A stretch of 44,894 nucleotides of DNA from Thermincola carboxydiphila (GTDB taxonomy: Bacteria; Bacillota; Thermincolia; Thermincolales; UBA2595): the NCBI GenBank assembly GCA_016841325.1, contig JAENZJ010000025.1:1-44894 (forward strand), read 5' to 3'. The translations under genes were made by a program, and so were the position numbers. The notes under the pieces are model-generated. The model was not told the DNA's origin, searched no databases, and was given only the letters and a program-made list of their open reading frames with translations. Position 1 is the first letter of the stretch, and every line of letters begins with the position of its first letter. Of this stretch, positions 8,375-16,725 are shown piece by piece.

Positions 8375-9374
8375 CAAAATACTTTTGGCACATGGCAGTG
8401 GAGGAAAACTGTCACATGAACTTGTGACGGAACTGTTTTTGCCCGTATTTGACAGCCCTGAGCTGAACAGGCTTGATGACAGGGCAGAGGTGCAGGTAGC
8501 CGGCGCCAGGCTGGCATTTACCACAGATTCCTTTGTGGTCAGTCCGCCTTTTTTTCCCGGAGGTGATATTGGTAAGCTGGCAGTCTGTGGTACAGTAAAT
8601 GACCTGGCTATGGGTGGCGCCGAACCGCTTTGGCTCAGCACCGGTTTTATTATAGAAGAGGGGTTCCCTGTGGATAAGCTGAGGGCCATTACCGCATCTA
8701 TGAAAAAGACTGCAGATGAAGCCGGGGTTAAGATCGTTTGTGGGGATACCAAGGTTGTTGAAAAGGGTTCCTTAGACCAAATATTCATCAATACCTCCGG
8801 AATAGGGATGGTGCCTGAAGGTGTTGACATCTCAGGAAACAGGGCCAGACCAGGGGATAAGGTAATTATTAACGGGTTTATCGGCGACCACGGGATAGCG
8901 GTGATGGCAGAACGACAGGGGTTGTCTTTCAGGAACCAGATTACTACTGACAGTGCGCCTTTAAACGGCCTTGTCCGTTCAATGCTGGAAGTGTCCAAGG
9001 ATATCCATGTTCTCAGGGATCCTACCAGGGGAGGAGTTGCCACAACCCTGAATGAGATTGCAATGCAGAGCAATGTGGGTATTGTGCTCCGGGAAGACTC
9101 TGTACCCGTCAGGGATGAAGTCATGGCAGCCTGCGAGATATTGGGCTTTGACCCATTGTATGTTGCCAATGAGGGCAAGGTTCTGGCCATAGTACCTCCG
9201 GAAAGTGCTGACTCTGTTGTTACTGAGATGAGAAAAAACAGGTATGGTGAAGACAGTGTGATTATCGGAGAAGTTGTTGATGACCACCATGGGAAGGTAG
9301 TGTTGTCTACCGGAATCGGTGGTAAACGAATTGTTGATATGCTTGTTGGGGAACAGCTTCCCCGGATATGTTAG
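8364..9374 (+). CDS. hypE: Hydrogenase maturation dehydratase HypE
   Basis: HypE dehydrates the carbamoyl group on its C-terminal cysteine to a thiocyanate, the cyanide donor. The 336-residue protein has the AIR-synthase (PurM) fold marks: LLAHGSGGK (~7-15), TTDSFVVSP, GTVNDLAMGGA and DPTRGGVATTLNE. It ends in the family PRIC motif with the acceptor cysteine as the last residue. ATG 8364 follows AAAGGAG (8348-8354). Nothing is missing. No hypA or hypB is in the window, so nickel insertion genes must be elsewhere. Confidence 0.96.
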   Translation: MRHDKILLAHGSGGKLSHELVTELFLPVFDSPELNRLDDRAEVQVAGARLAFTTDSFVVSPPFFPGGDIGKLAVCGTVNDLAMGGAEPLWLSTGFIIEEGFPVDKLRAITASMKKTADEAGVKIVCGDTKVVEKGSLDQIFINTSGIGMVPEGVDISGNRARPGDKVIINGFIGDHGIAVMAERQGLSFRNQITTDSAPLNGLVRSMLEVSKDIHVLRDPTRGGVATTLNEIAMQSNVGIVLREDSVPVRDEVMAACEILGFDPLYVANEGKVLAIVPPESADSVVTEMRKNRYGEDSVIIGEVVDDHHGKVVLSTGIGGKRIVDMLVGEQLPRIC

Positions 9375-9390
9375 TTGTGAGGGGGCAAAT

Positions 9391-9807
9391 ATGAAAATTG
9401 CTGTGATTGACGGCCAGGGCGGCGGAATCGGAAAATATATTATTGAACGGTTCAGGAAAGAACTTCCGGAAGAAACAGAAATCCTGGCCTTTGGGACAAA
9501 TGCCTTGGCAACCGCGGCAATGCTCAGGGCAGGGGCCAATGAAGGCGCTTCGGGTGAAAACGCTATCATATATAATACCCGGCTTGTTGACCTGATTGTC
9601 GGGCCGATAGGTATTATTATTGCAAATTCATTCTTGGGAGAGGTTACTCCGGGAATTGCAGCCGCAGTGGCTTCCAGCACTGCCCCCAAGATTCTGCTGC
9701 CTGTGATCAGGGGCGGGATTGAAATAGCCGGTTATACCCCTGAGCCTCTCCCTCACCTGACAGATGACCTGGTAGACAAGGTCAGGAGATATTTGGCCGC
9801 CGGCTGA
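9391..9807 (+). CDS. DUF3842 family protein
   Basis: A 138-residue protein with the family signature MKIAVIDGQGGGIGK at the N-terminus, a nucleotide-binding-like glycine loop. The rest alternates strands and small-residue helices (GTNALATAAMLRAGAN; VGPIGIIIANSFLGEVTP), suggesting a Rossmann-like fold. No biochemical role is known to me. It follows hypE by 16 bases with GTGAGGGGGC as ribosome binding site, so it is probably the last gene of the hyp operon. The longer open frame from 9319 lies in hypE. It ends only 4 bases from the convergent cytochrome gene. Confidence 0.85.
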   Translation: MKIAVIDGQGGGIGKYIIERFRKELPEETEILAFGTNALATAAMLRAGANEGASGENAIIYNTRLVDLIVGPIGIIIANSFLGEVTPGIAAAVASSTAPKILLPVIRGGIEIAGYTPEPLPHLTDDLVDKVRRYLAAG

Positions 9808-9811
9808 TAAA

Positions 9812-10279
9812 TCAGGTTGTAAAATCCTTTTTACTGAACAAATTAATCCCGTGTCCGGTTTCCCTGTGGCATTCCAGGCATTTGCGGTCACTTTTGAGCC
9901 ATTGATAGTGTTTTGAGTCAAGTCTTACAGTATCCGGATAATTATAATAATCGCCCAGGTGGCAGGCAATACAGTTTTGTTCAAAAACAATGGCTTCAGC
10001 AATTATTGTGTACTGACCGGTGAGCTGTTGGTAGACGTAGTTCAGGCCCCGCGATTTAGAGTGCAGCTTGCCAAAGAAACCCCTGAATTCATGACAGTAA
10101 AGGCACTTGACGTCTTGATGCGGGGACCGCCGCCATGAAGCAACATATTTTTTTATCTCATGACAGGTACCGCAGAAAGAAGGTTCGGATGTAGGGAAAT
10201 AAAGTGCCATGAAGGCAGTATAAAGCAACAAAACAGTCACCGAGATTATTAAGGCTCCTTTTTTCCATGATATCAACAT
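9812..10279 (-). CDS. Membrane-anchored tetraheme cytochrome c, NapC/NirT/NrfH-like
   Basis: 155 residues: one N-terminal membrane helix (~res 8-28) with an extracellular domain carrying four CXXCH haem sites (CGTCH, CLYCH, CIACH, CLECH). The first pair, with the spacer EIKKYVASWRRSPHQDVK, is the classic NapC/NirT arrangement. Such proteins take electrons from menaquinol and pass them to a periplasmic or extracellular partner. No nrfA, napA or other reductase is adjacent, so the partner is unknown. The ATG at 10279 has GGAGG (10286-10290 on the complement). It is transcribed against the hyp operon and away from the B12 operon. Confidence 0.88.
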   Translation of the reverse strand: MLISWKKGALIISVTVLLLYTAFMALYFPTSEPSFCGTCHEIKKYVASWRRSPHQDVKCLYCHEFRGFFGKLHSKSRGLNYVYQQLTGQYTIIAEAIVFEQNCIACHLGDYYNYPDTVRLDSKHYQWLKSDRKCLECHRETGHGINLFSKKDFTT

Positions 10280-10311
10280 TGTTACCTCCGGTAATTATTT
10301 TAACTGCCTCT

Positions 10312-10339
10312 AATAGTATTTCATATATGAATAGTATTT
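10312..10339. repeat. Pair of AATAGTATTT direct repeats around a palindrome
   Basis: AATAGTATTT occurs at 10312-10321 and 10330-10339, 18 bases apart. TTCATATATGAA (10320-10331), a perfect 12-base palindrome, sits between and overlaps both. It lies in the divergent region between the tetraheme gene and the B12 operon and could be an operator for the minus-strand gene. No regulator is identified. Confidence 0.35.
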
Positions 10340-10354
10340 TATGTTTAATATCTG

Positions 10355-10383
10355 CAGACAAGTTAATAAAACTGTGATATAAT
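10355..10383 (+). promoter_or_regulatory. Promoter of the cobalamin riboswitch and B12 operon
   Basis: CAGACA (10355-10360), a 17-base spacer, and TATAAT (10378-10383) with TG at 10375-10376 (extended -10). Predicted start is near 10390, just before the riboswitch. Confidence 0.6.
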
Positions 10384-10404
10384 GTGAACTACAAATAAAT
10401 ATCT

Positions 10405-10560
10405 GTAACTTCTGGGTTTTTTTCAAATGGGAATCAGGTCAAGCCTGAGCGGTCTCCGCCACTGTATCCGGGGAGTGCCCTTACATGATGCCACTCGTTT
10501 AAAGGGGAAGGCGTAAGCGGCATGTTTATCCGGGAGCCAGGATACCAGCCCGGAAGTGAC
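10405..10560 (+). promoter_or_regulatory. Adenosylcobalamin riboswitch
   Basis: A cobalamin-riboswitch aptamer. Conserved pieces in order: GGGAATCAGGTC (10429-10440), the core CTCCGCCACTGTA (10453-10465), GCCACT (10490-10495), GGGGAAGGCG (10504-10513) and the B12-box GAGCCAGGATACC (10534-10546). Helix P1 closes it: CTTCTGGG (10409-10416) with CCCGGAAG (10549-10556), one G-U pair. Binding of adenosylcobalamin normally represses the downstream genes, and here those are B12 synthesis genes. The 425-base gap between the cytochrome gene and cobU holds only this element, its promoter and its hairpins. Confidence 0.93.
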
Positions 10561-10655
10561 CATACAGTCCTTCGCGAGAAAGGATTATGGTTGTTTTACA
10601 GGGGTTTTATGCCTTGATAACCATGTCCTCAGTCGCTGACTGGGGATTTTATTTT
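10559..10655 (+). terminator. Expression platform of the cobalamin riboswitch: two hairpins
   Basis: Hairpin 1: ACCATA (10559-10564) / TATGGT (10586-10591), plus TCCTT (10568-10572) / AAGGA (10580-10584), then TTGTTTT. Hairpin 2: TCCTCAGTC (10626-10634) / GACTGGGGA (10638-10646), one G-U pair, followed by TTTTATTTTG, a good intrinsic terminator. ATGGTT (10587-10592) can instead pair with AACCAT (10619-10624), which would change the folding. Attenuation before cobU is therefore likely; the exact switch is inference. Confidence 0.65.
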
Positions 10656-10704
10656 GTTATTTCATAATACCATGACAGCAAATAAATACTTATGGAGTGT
10701 ACTT

Positions 10705-11286
10705 ATGAGAGGAAAACTGATTTTTGTTACCGGGGGTATCAGAAGCGGTAAAAGCGAGTTTGCCGAGATGATTACCGCAAAACTGGGCAATGAGGTTACA
10801 TATATTGCCACAGCACAGGCGTTGGACGAAGAAATGCGGCACCGGGTCAGGCTTCATCGTGAGAGAAGGCCTGGCACTTGGCAAACAGTGGAGGAACCGT
10901 ACCTGGTTACCGAAATAATCAGGGAAAAAGGCCGGAGTTCCGGTGTTATTATGCTGGACTGCCTGACTCTGCTTTTAAGTAATCTGATGTTTAAAAAAGA
11001 ACAGGAAACCGGGGGGGATTTTCAAAAAGAATTTCAGGCTGAGATTCTCCGGGAAATTGATTCTCTTGCCGGGGCAGCAGTCGAGGCAGTGGCCCATGTT
11101 GTCATTGTATCAAATGAGGTAGGGATGACCCTGGTTTCTGACAATTTTCTTGGCAGGCAGTATCAGGAACTGGTGGGAAAAGCCAATCAGATCCTGGCTG
11201 CAGCGGCTGACAAGGCATACCTCGTTGTTGCCGGATATCCCATTGATTTAAAAAAGGAAGGGGCAGCAGTAAATGATGAATTCTAA
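10705..11286 (+). CDS. cobU: Adenosylcobinamide kinase / adenosylcobinamide-phosphate guanylyltransferase
   Basis: A bifunctional cytoplasmic enzyme that phosphorylates adenosylcobinamide and then transfers GMP, giving AdoCbi-GDP for CobS. The 193-residue protein has the P-loop GGIRSGKS (res 10-17) and His51 in LHRERRP, matching the histidine guanylylated in Salmonella CobU. Also visible is the CobU-typical block DCLTLLLSNLM. I chose ATG 10705, with GGAG (10694-10697) seven bases before it, rather than the TTG at 10654 inside the terminator. It overlaps cobQ by 14 bases. First gene of the B12 operon. Confidence 0.95.
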   Translation: MRGKLIFVTGGIRSGKSEFAEMITAKLGNEVTYIATAQALDEEMRHRVRLHRERRPGTWQTVEEPYLVTEIIREKGRSSGVIMLDCLTLLLSNLMFKKEQETGGDFQKEFQAEILREIDSLAGAAVEAVAHVVIVSNEVGMTLVSDNFLGRQYQELVGKANQILAAAADKAYLVVAGYPIDLKKEGAAVNDEF

Positions 11287-12850
11287 GTGTATTATGTTTC
11301 AGGGTACAGGCTCACATGTCGGTAAAAGTGTTCTGGTGGCAGCATTGGGAAGAATTTTTCTCCAGGATGGATATAAGGTGGCGCCTTTTAAGTCACAGAA
11401 TATGGCCCTCAATTCTTATGTGACAAAAGACGGGGGGGAAATGGGCAGGGCCCAGGTTGTTCAGGCAGAAGCATGCGGCCTGGCGCCTGATGTAGTCATG
11501 AACCCAATCCTGCTCAAACCTACCGGACAGGCCACATCCCAGGTCATCGTCCTCGGCAGGCCGGTGGGAAACCTGTCTGCGAGGGAATATCATGAAAAAT
11601 ATAATATGACGGCACTTGATGTGGTTGAGAACTCTCTAAACAAACTAAAATCAGAATTTGACATTGTTGTTATTGAGGGAGCAGGCAGCCCGGCTGAAGT
11701 CAATCTGCAGGCAACAGAAATTGTCAACATGAGGATAGCCAGGATGGCTGACTGCCCTGTATTGCTGGTAGCGGACATAGATAAGGGGGGAGCCCTGGCT
11801 TCAGTTGTAGGTACTCTCGAACTTCTTGACCCTGAGGACAGGGCCAGGGTAAAAGGGATAGTTATCAATAAATTCCGTGGTGATGTAAAACTGTTTTATC
11901 CTGCTGTGGAGTTCCTGGAAAAAAAGACAGGTATCCCTGTTGTGGGTATTATTCCGTATTTCCAGGGTTTCAAGGTTCAGGAGGAGGATACAATTCCCGA
12001 GGATACCCTGAAGGAAGCTGACAGGGTCATTGAAAATAAGCTGGACATAGTTGTAATTAACCTGCCACACATTTCCAATTTTACTGATTTTGACTGCCTG
12101 GCAGATGAGCCTGATGTCCAGTTGAGGTATGTATCCAAGGGCAATAAAATGGGCAATCCTGATATGGTTATCATACCGGGAAGCAAAAACACCATCCATG
12201 ACCTGGCATTTCTCCAGAAGTCGGGATTGTTTTCCCAGATCATTGAACAGGAAAAGAGAGGGATACCCATAGTGGGAATCTGTGGAGGGTTCCAGATACT
12301 TGGTTCTGAGCTTCATGATCCGCTGCATACCGAGTCAGATATTGACAGCATGAAGGGTCTGGGCCTGTTAAATATGGTTACTACTTTTGACCCTGATAAG
12401 ATTACTACCCAGGTCCGTGCAGAAATTATCGGTAAAGGTCACTTTTTTAACGGGATGCAGGGACTTGAAGTAACCGGCTATGAAATCCATATGGGACGTT
12501 CCGAGATTGGAGAAGGTGTGATTCCTGCTTTCCGGATATTCGAACGGTCCACCAGGGAAGTGGATATCCTTGACGGAGCCATCCGCTCAGACGGTATGGT
12601 TTTCGGAACATATATCCACGGAATTTTTGATAATGATTCCTTCCGCAGGCATATCCTTGACCTGCTCAGGGGGCGCAAGGGATGGGGACCTCTGGAAGCC
12701 AGCGAAATTCTGACAGTCTACCAGCAGCGTGAAAAAGACTTTAATAAACTGGCTGAGGTAGTCCGGAACAGTATGGATATGGATAAGATTTATGAAATTA
12801 TGGGTCTGAACGGTGGCCTATCTAAGCAGCAGGAGCAGGGAGCGGTATAA
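11273..12850 (+). CDS. cobQ: Adenosylcobyric acid synthase (glutamine-hydrolysing)
   Basis: CobQ/CbiP amidates four side chains of adenosylcobyrinic acid a,c-diamide. The 525-residue protein has an N-terminal dethiobiotin-synthetase-like ATP domain (P-loop-like GTGSHVGKS, res 11-19; FKSQNMALNSYVT) and a C-terminal class I glutamine amidotransferase with the nucleophile in GICGGFQILG (~res 343). The motifs VIEGAGSPAEVNL and TYIHGIFDN are typical. The start could be ATG 11273 or 11276; GGAAGGGG lies about ten bases upstream. It is separated from cbiB by one base. Confidence 0.96.
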   Translation: MMNSKCIMFQGTGSHVGKSVLVAALGRIFLQDGYKVAPFKSQNMALNSYVTKDGGEMGRAQVVQAEACGLAPDVVMNPILLKPTGQATSQVIVLGRPVGNLSAREYHEKYNMTALDVVENSLNKLKSEFDIVVIEGAGSPAEVNLQATEIVNMRIARMADCPVLLVADIDKGGALASVVGTLELLDPEDRARVKGIVINKFRGDVKLFYPAVEFLEKKTGIPVVGIIPYFQGFKVQEEDTIPEDTLKEADRVIENKLDIVVINLPHISNFTDFDCLADEPDVQLRYVSKGNKMGNPDMVIIPGSKNTIHDLAFLQKSGLFSQIIEQEKRGIPIVGICGGFQILGSELHDPLHTESDIDSMKGLGLLNMVTTFDPDKITTQVRAEIIGKGHFFNGMQGLEVTGYEIHMGRSEIGEGVIPAFRIFERSTREVDILDGAIRSDGMVFGTYIHGIFDNDSFRRHILDLLRGRKGWGPLEASEILTVYQQREKDFNKLAEVVRNSMDMDKIYEIMGLNGGLSKQQEQGAV

Positions 12851-12851
12851 G

Positions 12852-13817
12852 ATGTTACAGATAGCTGCAGCCTATGTGGTTGACCTGTTAGTCGGTGATC
12901 CCAGGCAGATTCCGCACCCGGTGGTATTGATCGGAAAGATGATCGATACACTGGAGAAAATCCTCAGGAAATGGGCGGTCCCTGTAGTAGGACTCAGAGT
13001 CTCCGGAGTGGTACTTACTGTCGTTACGGTCCTGGCAACCTATATTACGATGTGGGGCATAATTGCCGGAACCAGTAAAATAAACCACTGGTTCGGTATG
13101 CTGACCGGAATCTGGTTTCTGAGCACCACAATTGCCGTCAGGGGACTGGGCAGTGCTGCTATGGAAATATATGCACTGCTTAAAACCGGCGATTTGGCTG
13201 AGGCGCGAAAAAAGGTTGGCTGGATAGTCGGCCGTGATACCCAAAACCTTGATGAGGGCGAAATTTCCCGCGCTACTGTGGAAACCGTTGCCGAAAACAT
13301 TGTAGATGGAATCATCGCTCCTTTGTTTTATGGTTTTATCGGCGGCGCTCCGCTGGCCATGGCATATAAGGCAGTTAACACCCTTGATTCCATGGTGGGA
13401 TACCGGAATGACAAATACCGCGAGCTGGGATGGGCTTCAGCCAGGTTTGACGACATCTGCAACTATATCCCTGCCAGGCTGACCGGGATATTTCTGTTAA
13501 TGGCATTTTTATTTACCGGAAGACCGGTGAAAAAAGCCGTCCGGGTCATTGCCAGGGATTCATCCCGTCATCCGAGTCCCAACAGCGGCATACCTGAAGC
13601 TGCAGTAGCCGGAGCGCTGGGAATTCGCCTGGGCGGGGTCAATTATTACGGGGGTATTGAGTCCTTCCGGGCGTATATGGGAGACCCGGATACATGTCTT
13701 GAGAAAAAACATATCCCGGAGACAGTAAAAATAATGCATATTACTTCCCTGATAACTGTCCTGACAGGCAGCCTTGCGGTATATGCTGTTCAATGGCTGA
13801 CTGCCGGATTAAAATAA
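12852..13817 (+). CDS. cbiB: Adenosylcobinamide-phosphate synthase CbiB
   Basis: CbiB (CobD in Pseudomonas naming) attaches (R)-1-amino-2-propanol or its phosphate to adenosylcobyric acid. The 321-residue membrane protein starts with AAAYVVDLLVGDPRQIPHP, the family N-terminus. It has the conserved blocks GRDTQNLDEGEISRATVETVAENIVDG (quoted in parts: GRDT, ATVETVAEN), NTLDSMVGY and SPNSGIPEAAVAGALG. About five membrane segments are seen. ATG 12852 follows GGGAGCGG; the longer open frame from 12813 lies inside cobQ. The aminopropanol phosphate comes from PduX and CobD, encoded downstream. Confidence 0.94.
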   Translation: MLQIAAAYVVDLLVGDPRQIPHPVVLIGKMIDTLEKILRKWAVPVVGLRVSGVVLTVVTVLATYITMWGIIAGTSKINHWFGMLTGIWFLSTTIAVRGLGSAAMEIYALLKTGDLAEARKKVGWIVGRDTQNLDEGEISRATVETVAENIVDGIIAPLFYGFIGGAPLAMAYKAVNTLDSMVGYRNDKYRELGWASARFDDICNYIPARLTGIFLLMAFLFTGRPVKKAVRVIARDSSRHPSPNSGIPEAAVAGALGIRLGGVNYYGGIESFRAYMGDPDTCLEKKHIPETVKIMHITSLITVLTGSLAVYAVQWLTAGLK

Positions 13818-13859
13818 GTGATTCTTCCGGATTAAAATAAACTTAAGGATGGAACAGAT

Positions 13860-15269
13860 ATGAAAATACCCAGGTTTATGATAGCCGGGACCCACAGCGG
13901 AGTGGGAAAAACAACAATTACAACAGGTATTATGGCTGCACTGGCAGAAGAGGGGTTCAGGGTTCAGCCTTACAAAGTGGGGCCGGACTATATTGACCCA
14001 TCATATCATACTATGGCCACGGGAAACAGGAGCCGCAACCTTGATGCCTGGATTCTTGATGAAGATACCGTAAAAGAAATATTTGTAAAATCAGCATCTA
14101 AGTCAGACATTGCAGTTGTCGAAGGTGTGATGGGTGTTTTTGACGGTTCTTCCGGGACAGTTGACATGGGGAGTTCGGCACATATCGCCAAACTTATTGA
14201 TTGCCCCGTGGTGCTGATTGTTGATGTCAGGGCAATGGCAAGGAGCGCAGCCGCACTTGTTGCCGGGTTTCAGAACTTTGACCCGGCGCTGCATATTGCC
14301 GGTGTTATCCTTAACAGGATAGGCAGTGAGCGGCACCTCAGACTGGTAACTGAAGCTATCGAGACTTACTGCAGCATACCTGTGGTAGGTCACGTGAAGA
14401 AGAACGCCCGTTTGGAGCTTCCGTCCCGGCACCTGGGGCTGGTCCCTACTGTTGAGGGAGGAGAACTTGCCCAAATGGTAACTTCTCTTGCAGGTGAAAT
14501 AAAGGACGGTATTGATATCGACAAGCTGACAGAGATTGCCCGGTCTGCTTCGGATATACCGGGTGATACTGCGGCAGATTTGAGCAGGGCTTTGATTTCC
14601 CGAACAGACCAATGCCCGAAAGACGTCAGGATTGGAATTGCCTGGGATGAAGCCTTTTCTTTTTATTACCAGGATAGCCTGGAGGCGCTGGAGGAAAAAG
14701 GCGCACAACTGGTGCCTTTCAGCCCTCTCCATGACCAGGCGCTCCCCCGGGATATTGACGGCCTGTATATTGGCGGCGGTTTCCCGGAAATATTCATCAG
14801 AGAACTGTCCCAGAATACTGCCCTGATGAGGGAAATAAAACTGGCCGGAACTCAGGGGATGCCGGTTTTTGCGGAATGTGGCGGCCTGATGTATATTGCC
14901 AGGGAGATTGTGGATTTTGACGGAAACAGATACCAGATGGTAGGTCTGGTACCCGGGTCCTGTATCATGGAAAAGAAACTTGTCGGTATGGGTTATGTGG
15001 AGGCTGAGTCTTTGTCAGACAACATTCTGGCTGCAAAGGGAAAAAAAGCCAGGGGCCATGAGTTTCATTATTCCAGAATAGAGCCAGGCAAAAATTCATA
15101 TTTTAAGTATGCATACAGGTTGGTGAGAAACCGTTACCGGGAACCGGTCCTCGACGGGTATGTTGATGGTAATATCCTTGCTACCTATGTACACCATCAC
15201 TTTGCCTCAGACCCGGAGCTGGCAGAACGGTACATCCAGAGCTGTAGTGATTATAAAAAGATCCGTTGA
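13860..15269 (+). CDS. cbiA: Cobyrinic acid a,c-diamide synthase
   Basis: CbiA/CobB amidates the a and c side chains of cobyrinic acid with glutamine and ATP. The 469-residue protein has an N-terminal P-loop AGTHSGVGKTTI (res 9-20), KVGPDYIDPSYH and a C-terminal glutamine amidotransferase domain with GGGFPEIF and the cysteine in FAECGGLMYI (~res 341). The C-terminal YVHHHFASDP is family-typical. AAGGATGG sits before the ATG. This is the only step before CobQ encoded in the operon; corrin-ring genes must lie elsewhere or be absent (salvage). Confidence 0.95.
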   Translation: MKIPRFMIAGTHSGVGKTTITTGIMAALAEEGFRVQPYKVGPDYIDPSYHTMATGNRSRNLDAWILDEDTVKEIFVKSASKSDIAVVEGVMGVFDGSSGTVDMGSSAHIAKLIDCPVVLIVDVRAMARSAAALVAGFQNFDPALHIAGVILNRIGSERHLRLVTEAIETYCSIPVVGHVKKNARLELPSRHLGLVPTVEGGELAQMVTSLAGEIKDGIDIDKLTEIARSASDIPGDTAADLSRALISRTDQCPKDVRIGIAWDEAFSFYYQDSLEALEEKGAQLVPFSPLHDQALPRDIDGLYIGGGFPEIFIRELSQNTALMREIKLAGTQGMPVFAECGGLMYIAREIVDFDGNRYQMVGLVPGSCIMEKKLVGMGYVEAESLSDNILAAKGKKARGHEFHYSRIEPGKNSYFKYAYRLVRNRYREPVLDGYVDGNILATYVHHHFASDPELAERYIQSCSDYKKIR

Positions 15270-15282
15270 AGGAAGTGTTCAG

Positions 15283-15876
15283 ATGAAAATTAAAAACGAA
15301 TTTGGACTGGTGCAGGTATATACGGGAAACGGAAAAGGGAAGACAACCGCTTCCCTGGGCATTGCCGCCAGGGCTGTCGGCCACGGATTCCGGGTCCACA
15401 TGGTCCAGTTTACCAAAGGCCGCTGCTATGCCGGAGAGCTGTCCCTGTCCCAGAGACTGGGTCCGCAGTTTACTATCAGTCAGTTTGGCCGGGGGTGCCG
15501 TATCGGTGTTCTGATCAAACAGGGATACAAGAAATGTACCGGGTGCGGGGATTGTTTTCTTAAGGACCGCGGACCGAATGAGGAGGATTTTGAACACGCG
15601 CGCCTGGGTTTTGAAGAAGCTCTTGAATACCTGTCTGAGGGTAAATGTGACATATTAATACTTGACGAAATTGGGAATGCGATACACTACAACCTGGTAA
15701 CAACTGACCAGGTTATCCAAATGATAAAAAATAAACCTGACAATATTGAACTCATTCTTACCGGCAGGGGAATGCCTCATGAGATAATGGCACTGGCGGA
15801 CCTGGTGACAGAGATGAAAGAGATTAAACACCCGTATAAAAACGGAGTCGGAAGCAGGCGCGGGATTGAATATTAA
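15283..15876 (+). CDS. cobO: Cob(I)alamin adenosyltransferase, CobO/BtuR type, with a cysteine-rich insert
   Basis: CobO adds the 5'-deoxyadenosyl group from ATP to Co(I) corrinoids. The 197-residue protein has the inverted P-loop GNGKGKTT (res 15-22), MVQFTKG and DEIGNAIHYNLV with the LILTGRGMP block near the end, as expected. Unusual for the family: Cys72 (FGRGC) and the tight set Cys85-x2-Cys88-x2-Cys91 (KKCTGCGDC) where most BtuR proteins have a short loop; this could bind a metal or cluster. ATG 15283 has GAAGGAAG (15268-15275) upstream; the longer frame from 15160 is inside cbiA. Confidence 0.93.
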   Translation: MKIKNEFGLVQVYTGNGKGKTTASLGIAARAVGHGFRVHMVQFTKGRCYAGELSLSQRLGPQFTISQFGRGCRIGVLIKQGYKKCTGCGDCFLKDRGPNEEDFEHARLGFEEALEYLSEGKCDILILDEIGNAIHYNLVTTDQVIQMIKNKPDNIELILTGRGMPHEIMALADLVTEMKEIKHPYKNGVGSRRGIEY

Positions 15877-15893
15877 TAAATTGGGAGAGAGTT

Positions 15894-16631
15894 ATGTGGT
15901 CTAGTTTTGTATTTGCACTTCAGTTTTTAACCCGGATACATATTGCGGACCCCGAATGGGATTACCGGAAATGCGGAGAGGGTTCATCGTTCTTTCCGGC
16001 AGCAGGCCTGATTATTGGGGTGTTTTTGTACATCACTGCTTTTGTTGGACTAAAGCTGTTCACCCCCCTGATTGTGGCCGTCCTTCTGATTGTTACCGGG
16101 GTGGTAATCAGTGGCGGGCTTCACCTTGACGGTTTTATGGACAGTATGGACGGGTTATTTAGCGGGAGAAGCCTTGAACGCAAACTGGAAATTATGAAGG
16201 ACAGCCGTGCCGGTTCATTCGGTGTTGTGGGATTGGGCTGCCTTTTCCTGATAAAGCTCAGTTTCATGGTTGAGTTACTTACCCTGGGGAAAATAGGGTG
16301 GTTGTTTGCGGTACCGGTATTTGCCCGCTGGTGCATGGTGTACTCCATACGGCATTTTCCCTATTTGAGGCAGGCGGGATTGGGAAACCCATATTCCGAC
16401 CATACCGGGAAAAAAGAATTTTTAATCGCCTCGGCAATTACTGCAGTGGTCCTGCTGGCTGCCATGGGGACAGAAGTTATTGTTTTTTTGGTTCTAATAC
16501 CTTTAAATCATCTCTTCGCCAGGTGGGTCAACAATACCCTCGGCGGTCTCACGGGAGATATCTATGGGGCTACAGCTGAAATCATGGAAGCCATGGGCCT
16601 GATAGCTGTTTATCTTACTTATACCACTTAA
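15894..16631 (+). CDS. cobS: Adenosylcobinamide-GDP ribazoletransferase (cobalamin synthase)
   Basis: CobS joins AdoCbi-GDP to alpha-ribazole (phosphate) in the membrane, the last assembly step. The 245-residue protein has the family block GGLHLDGFMDSMDGLFSGR (~res 74-92) with the metal-binding aspartates, followed by KDSRAGSFG. About six membrane helices fill the rest. GGGAGAGAG precedes ATG 15894. No cobT (nicotinate-mononucleotide:DMB phosphoribosyltransferase) is in this operon. Confidence 0.95.
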   Translation: MWSSFVFALQFLTRIHIADPEWDYRKCGEGSSFFPAAGLIIGVFLYITAFVGLKLFTPLIVAVLLIVTGVVISGGLHLDGFMDSMDGLFSGRSLERKLEIMKDSRAGSFGVVGLGCLFLIKLSFMVELLTLGKIGWLFAVPVFARWCMVYSIRHFPYLRQAGLGNPYSDHTGKKEFLIASAITAVVLLAAMGTEVIVFLVLIPLNHLFARWVNNTLGGLTGDIYGATAEIMEAMGLIAVYLTYTT

Positions 16632-16657
16632 ATTGTTCAGTAACCCTTTTTTTATTG

Positions 16658-16674
16658 TTATCCACTTATCCACC
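16658..16674 (+). other. Two overlapping DnaA-box-like 9-mers between cobS and pduX
   Basis: TTATCCACT (16658-16666) and TTATCCACC (16666-16674) each match the DnaA box at 8 of 9 positions and sit head to tail in the 94-base gap inside the B12 operon. Function is uncertain; they could be chance. Confidence 0.25.
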
Positions 16675-16725
16675 TGTGTCGGCTGCCAGTCGCCGGCCAC
16701 CGGACATAAAGGCAGGTAATGCAAA

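Noticed and set aside
8309-9190. 293-residue open frame on the minus strand
   Set aside because: It lies opposite hypE, which has clear family motifs; the frame has low-complexity Ser/Pro/Thr composition and no ribosome binding site.
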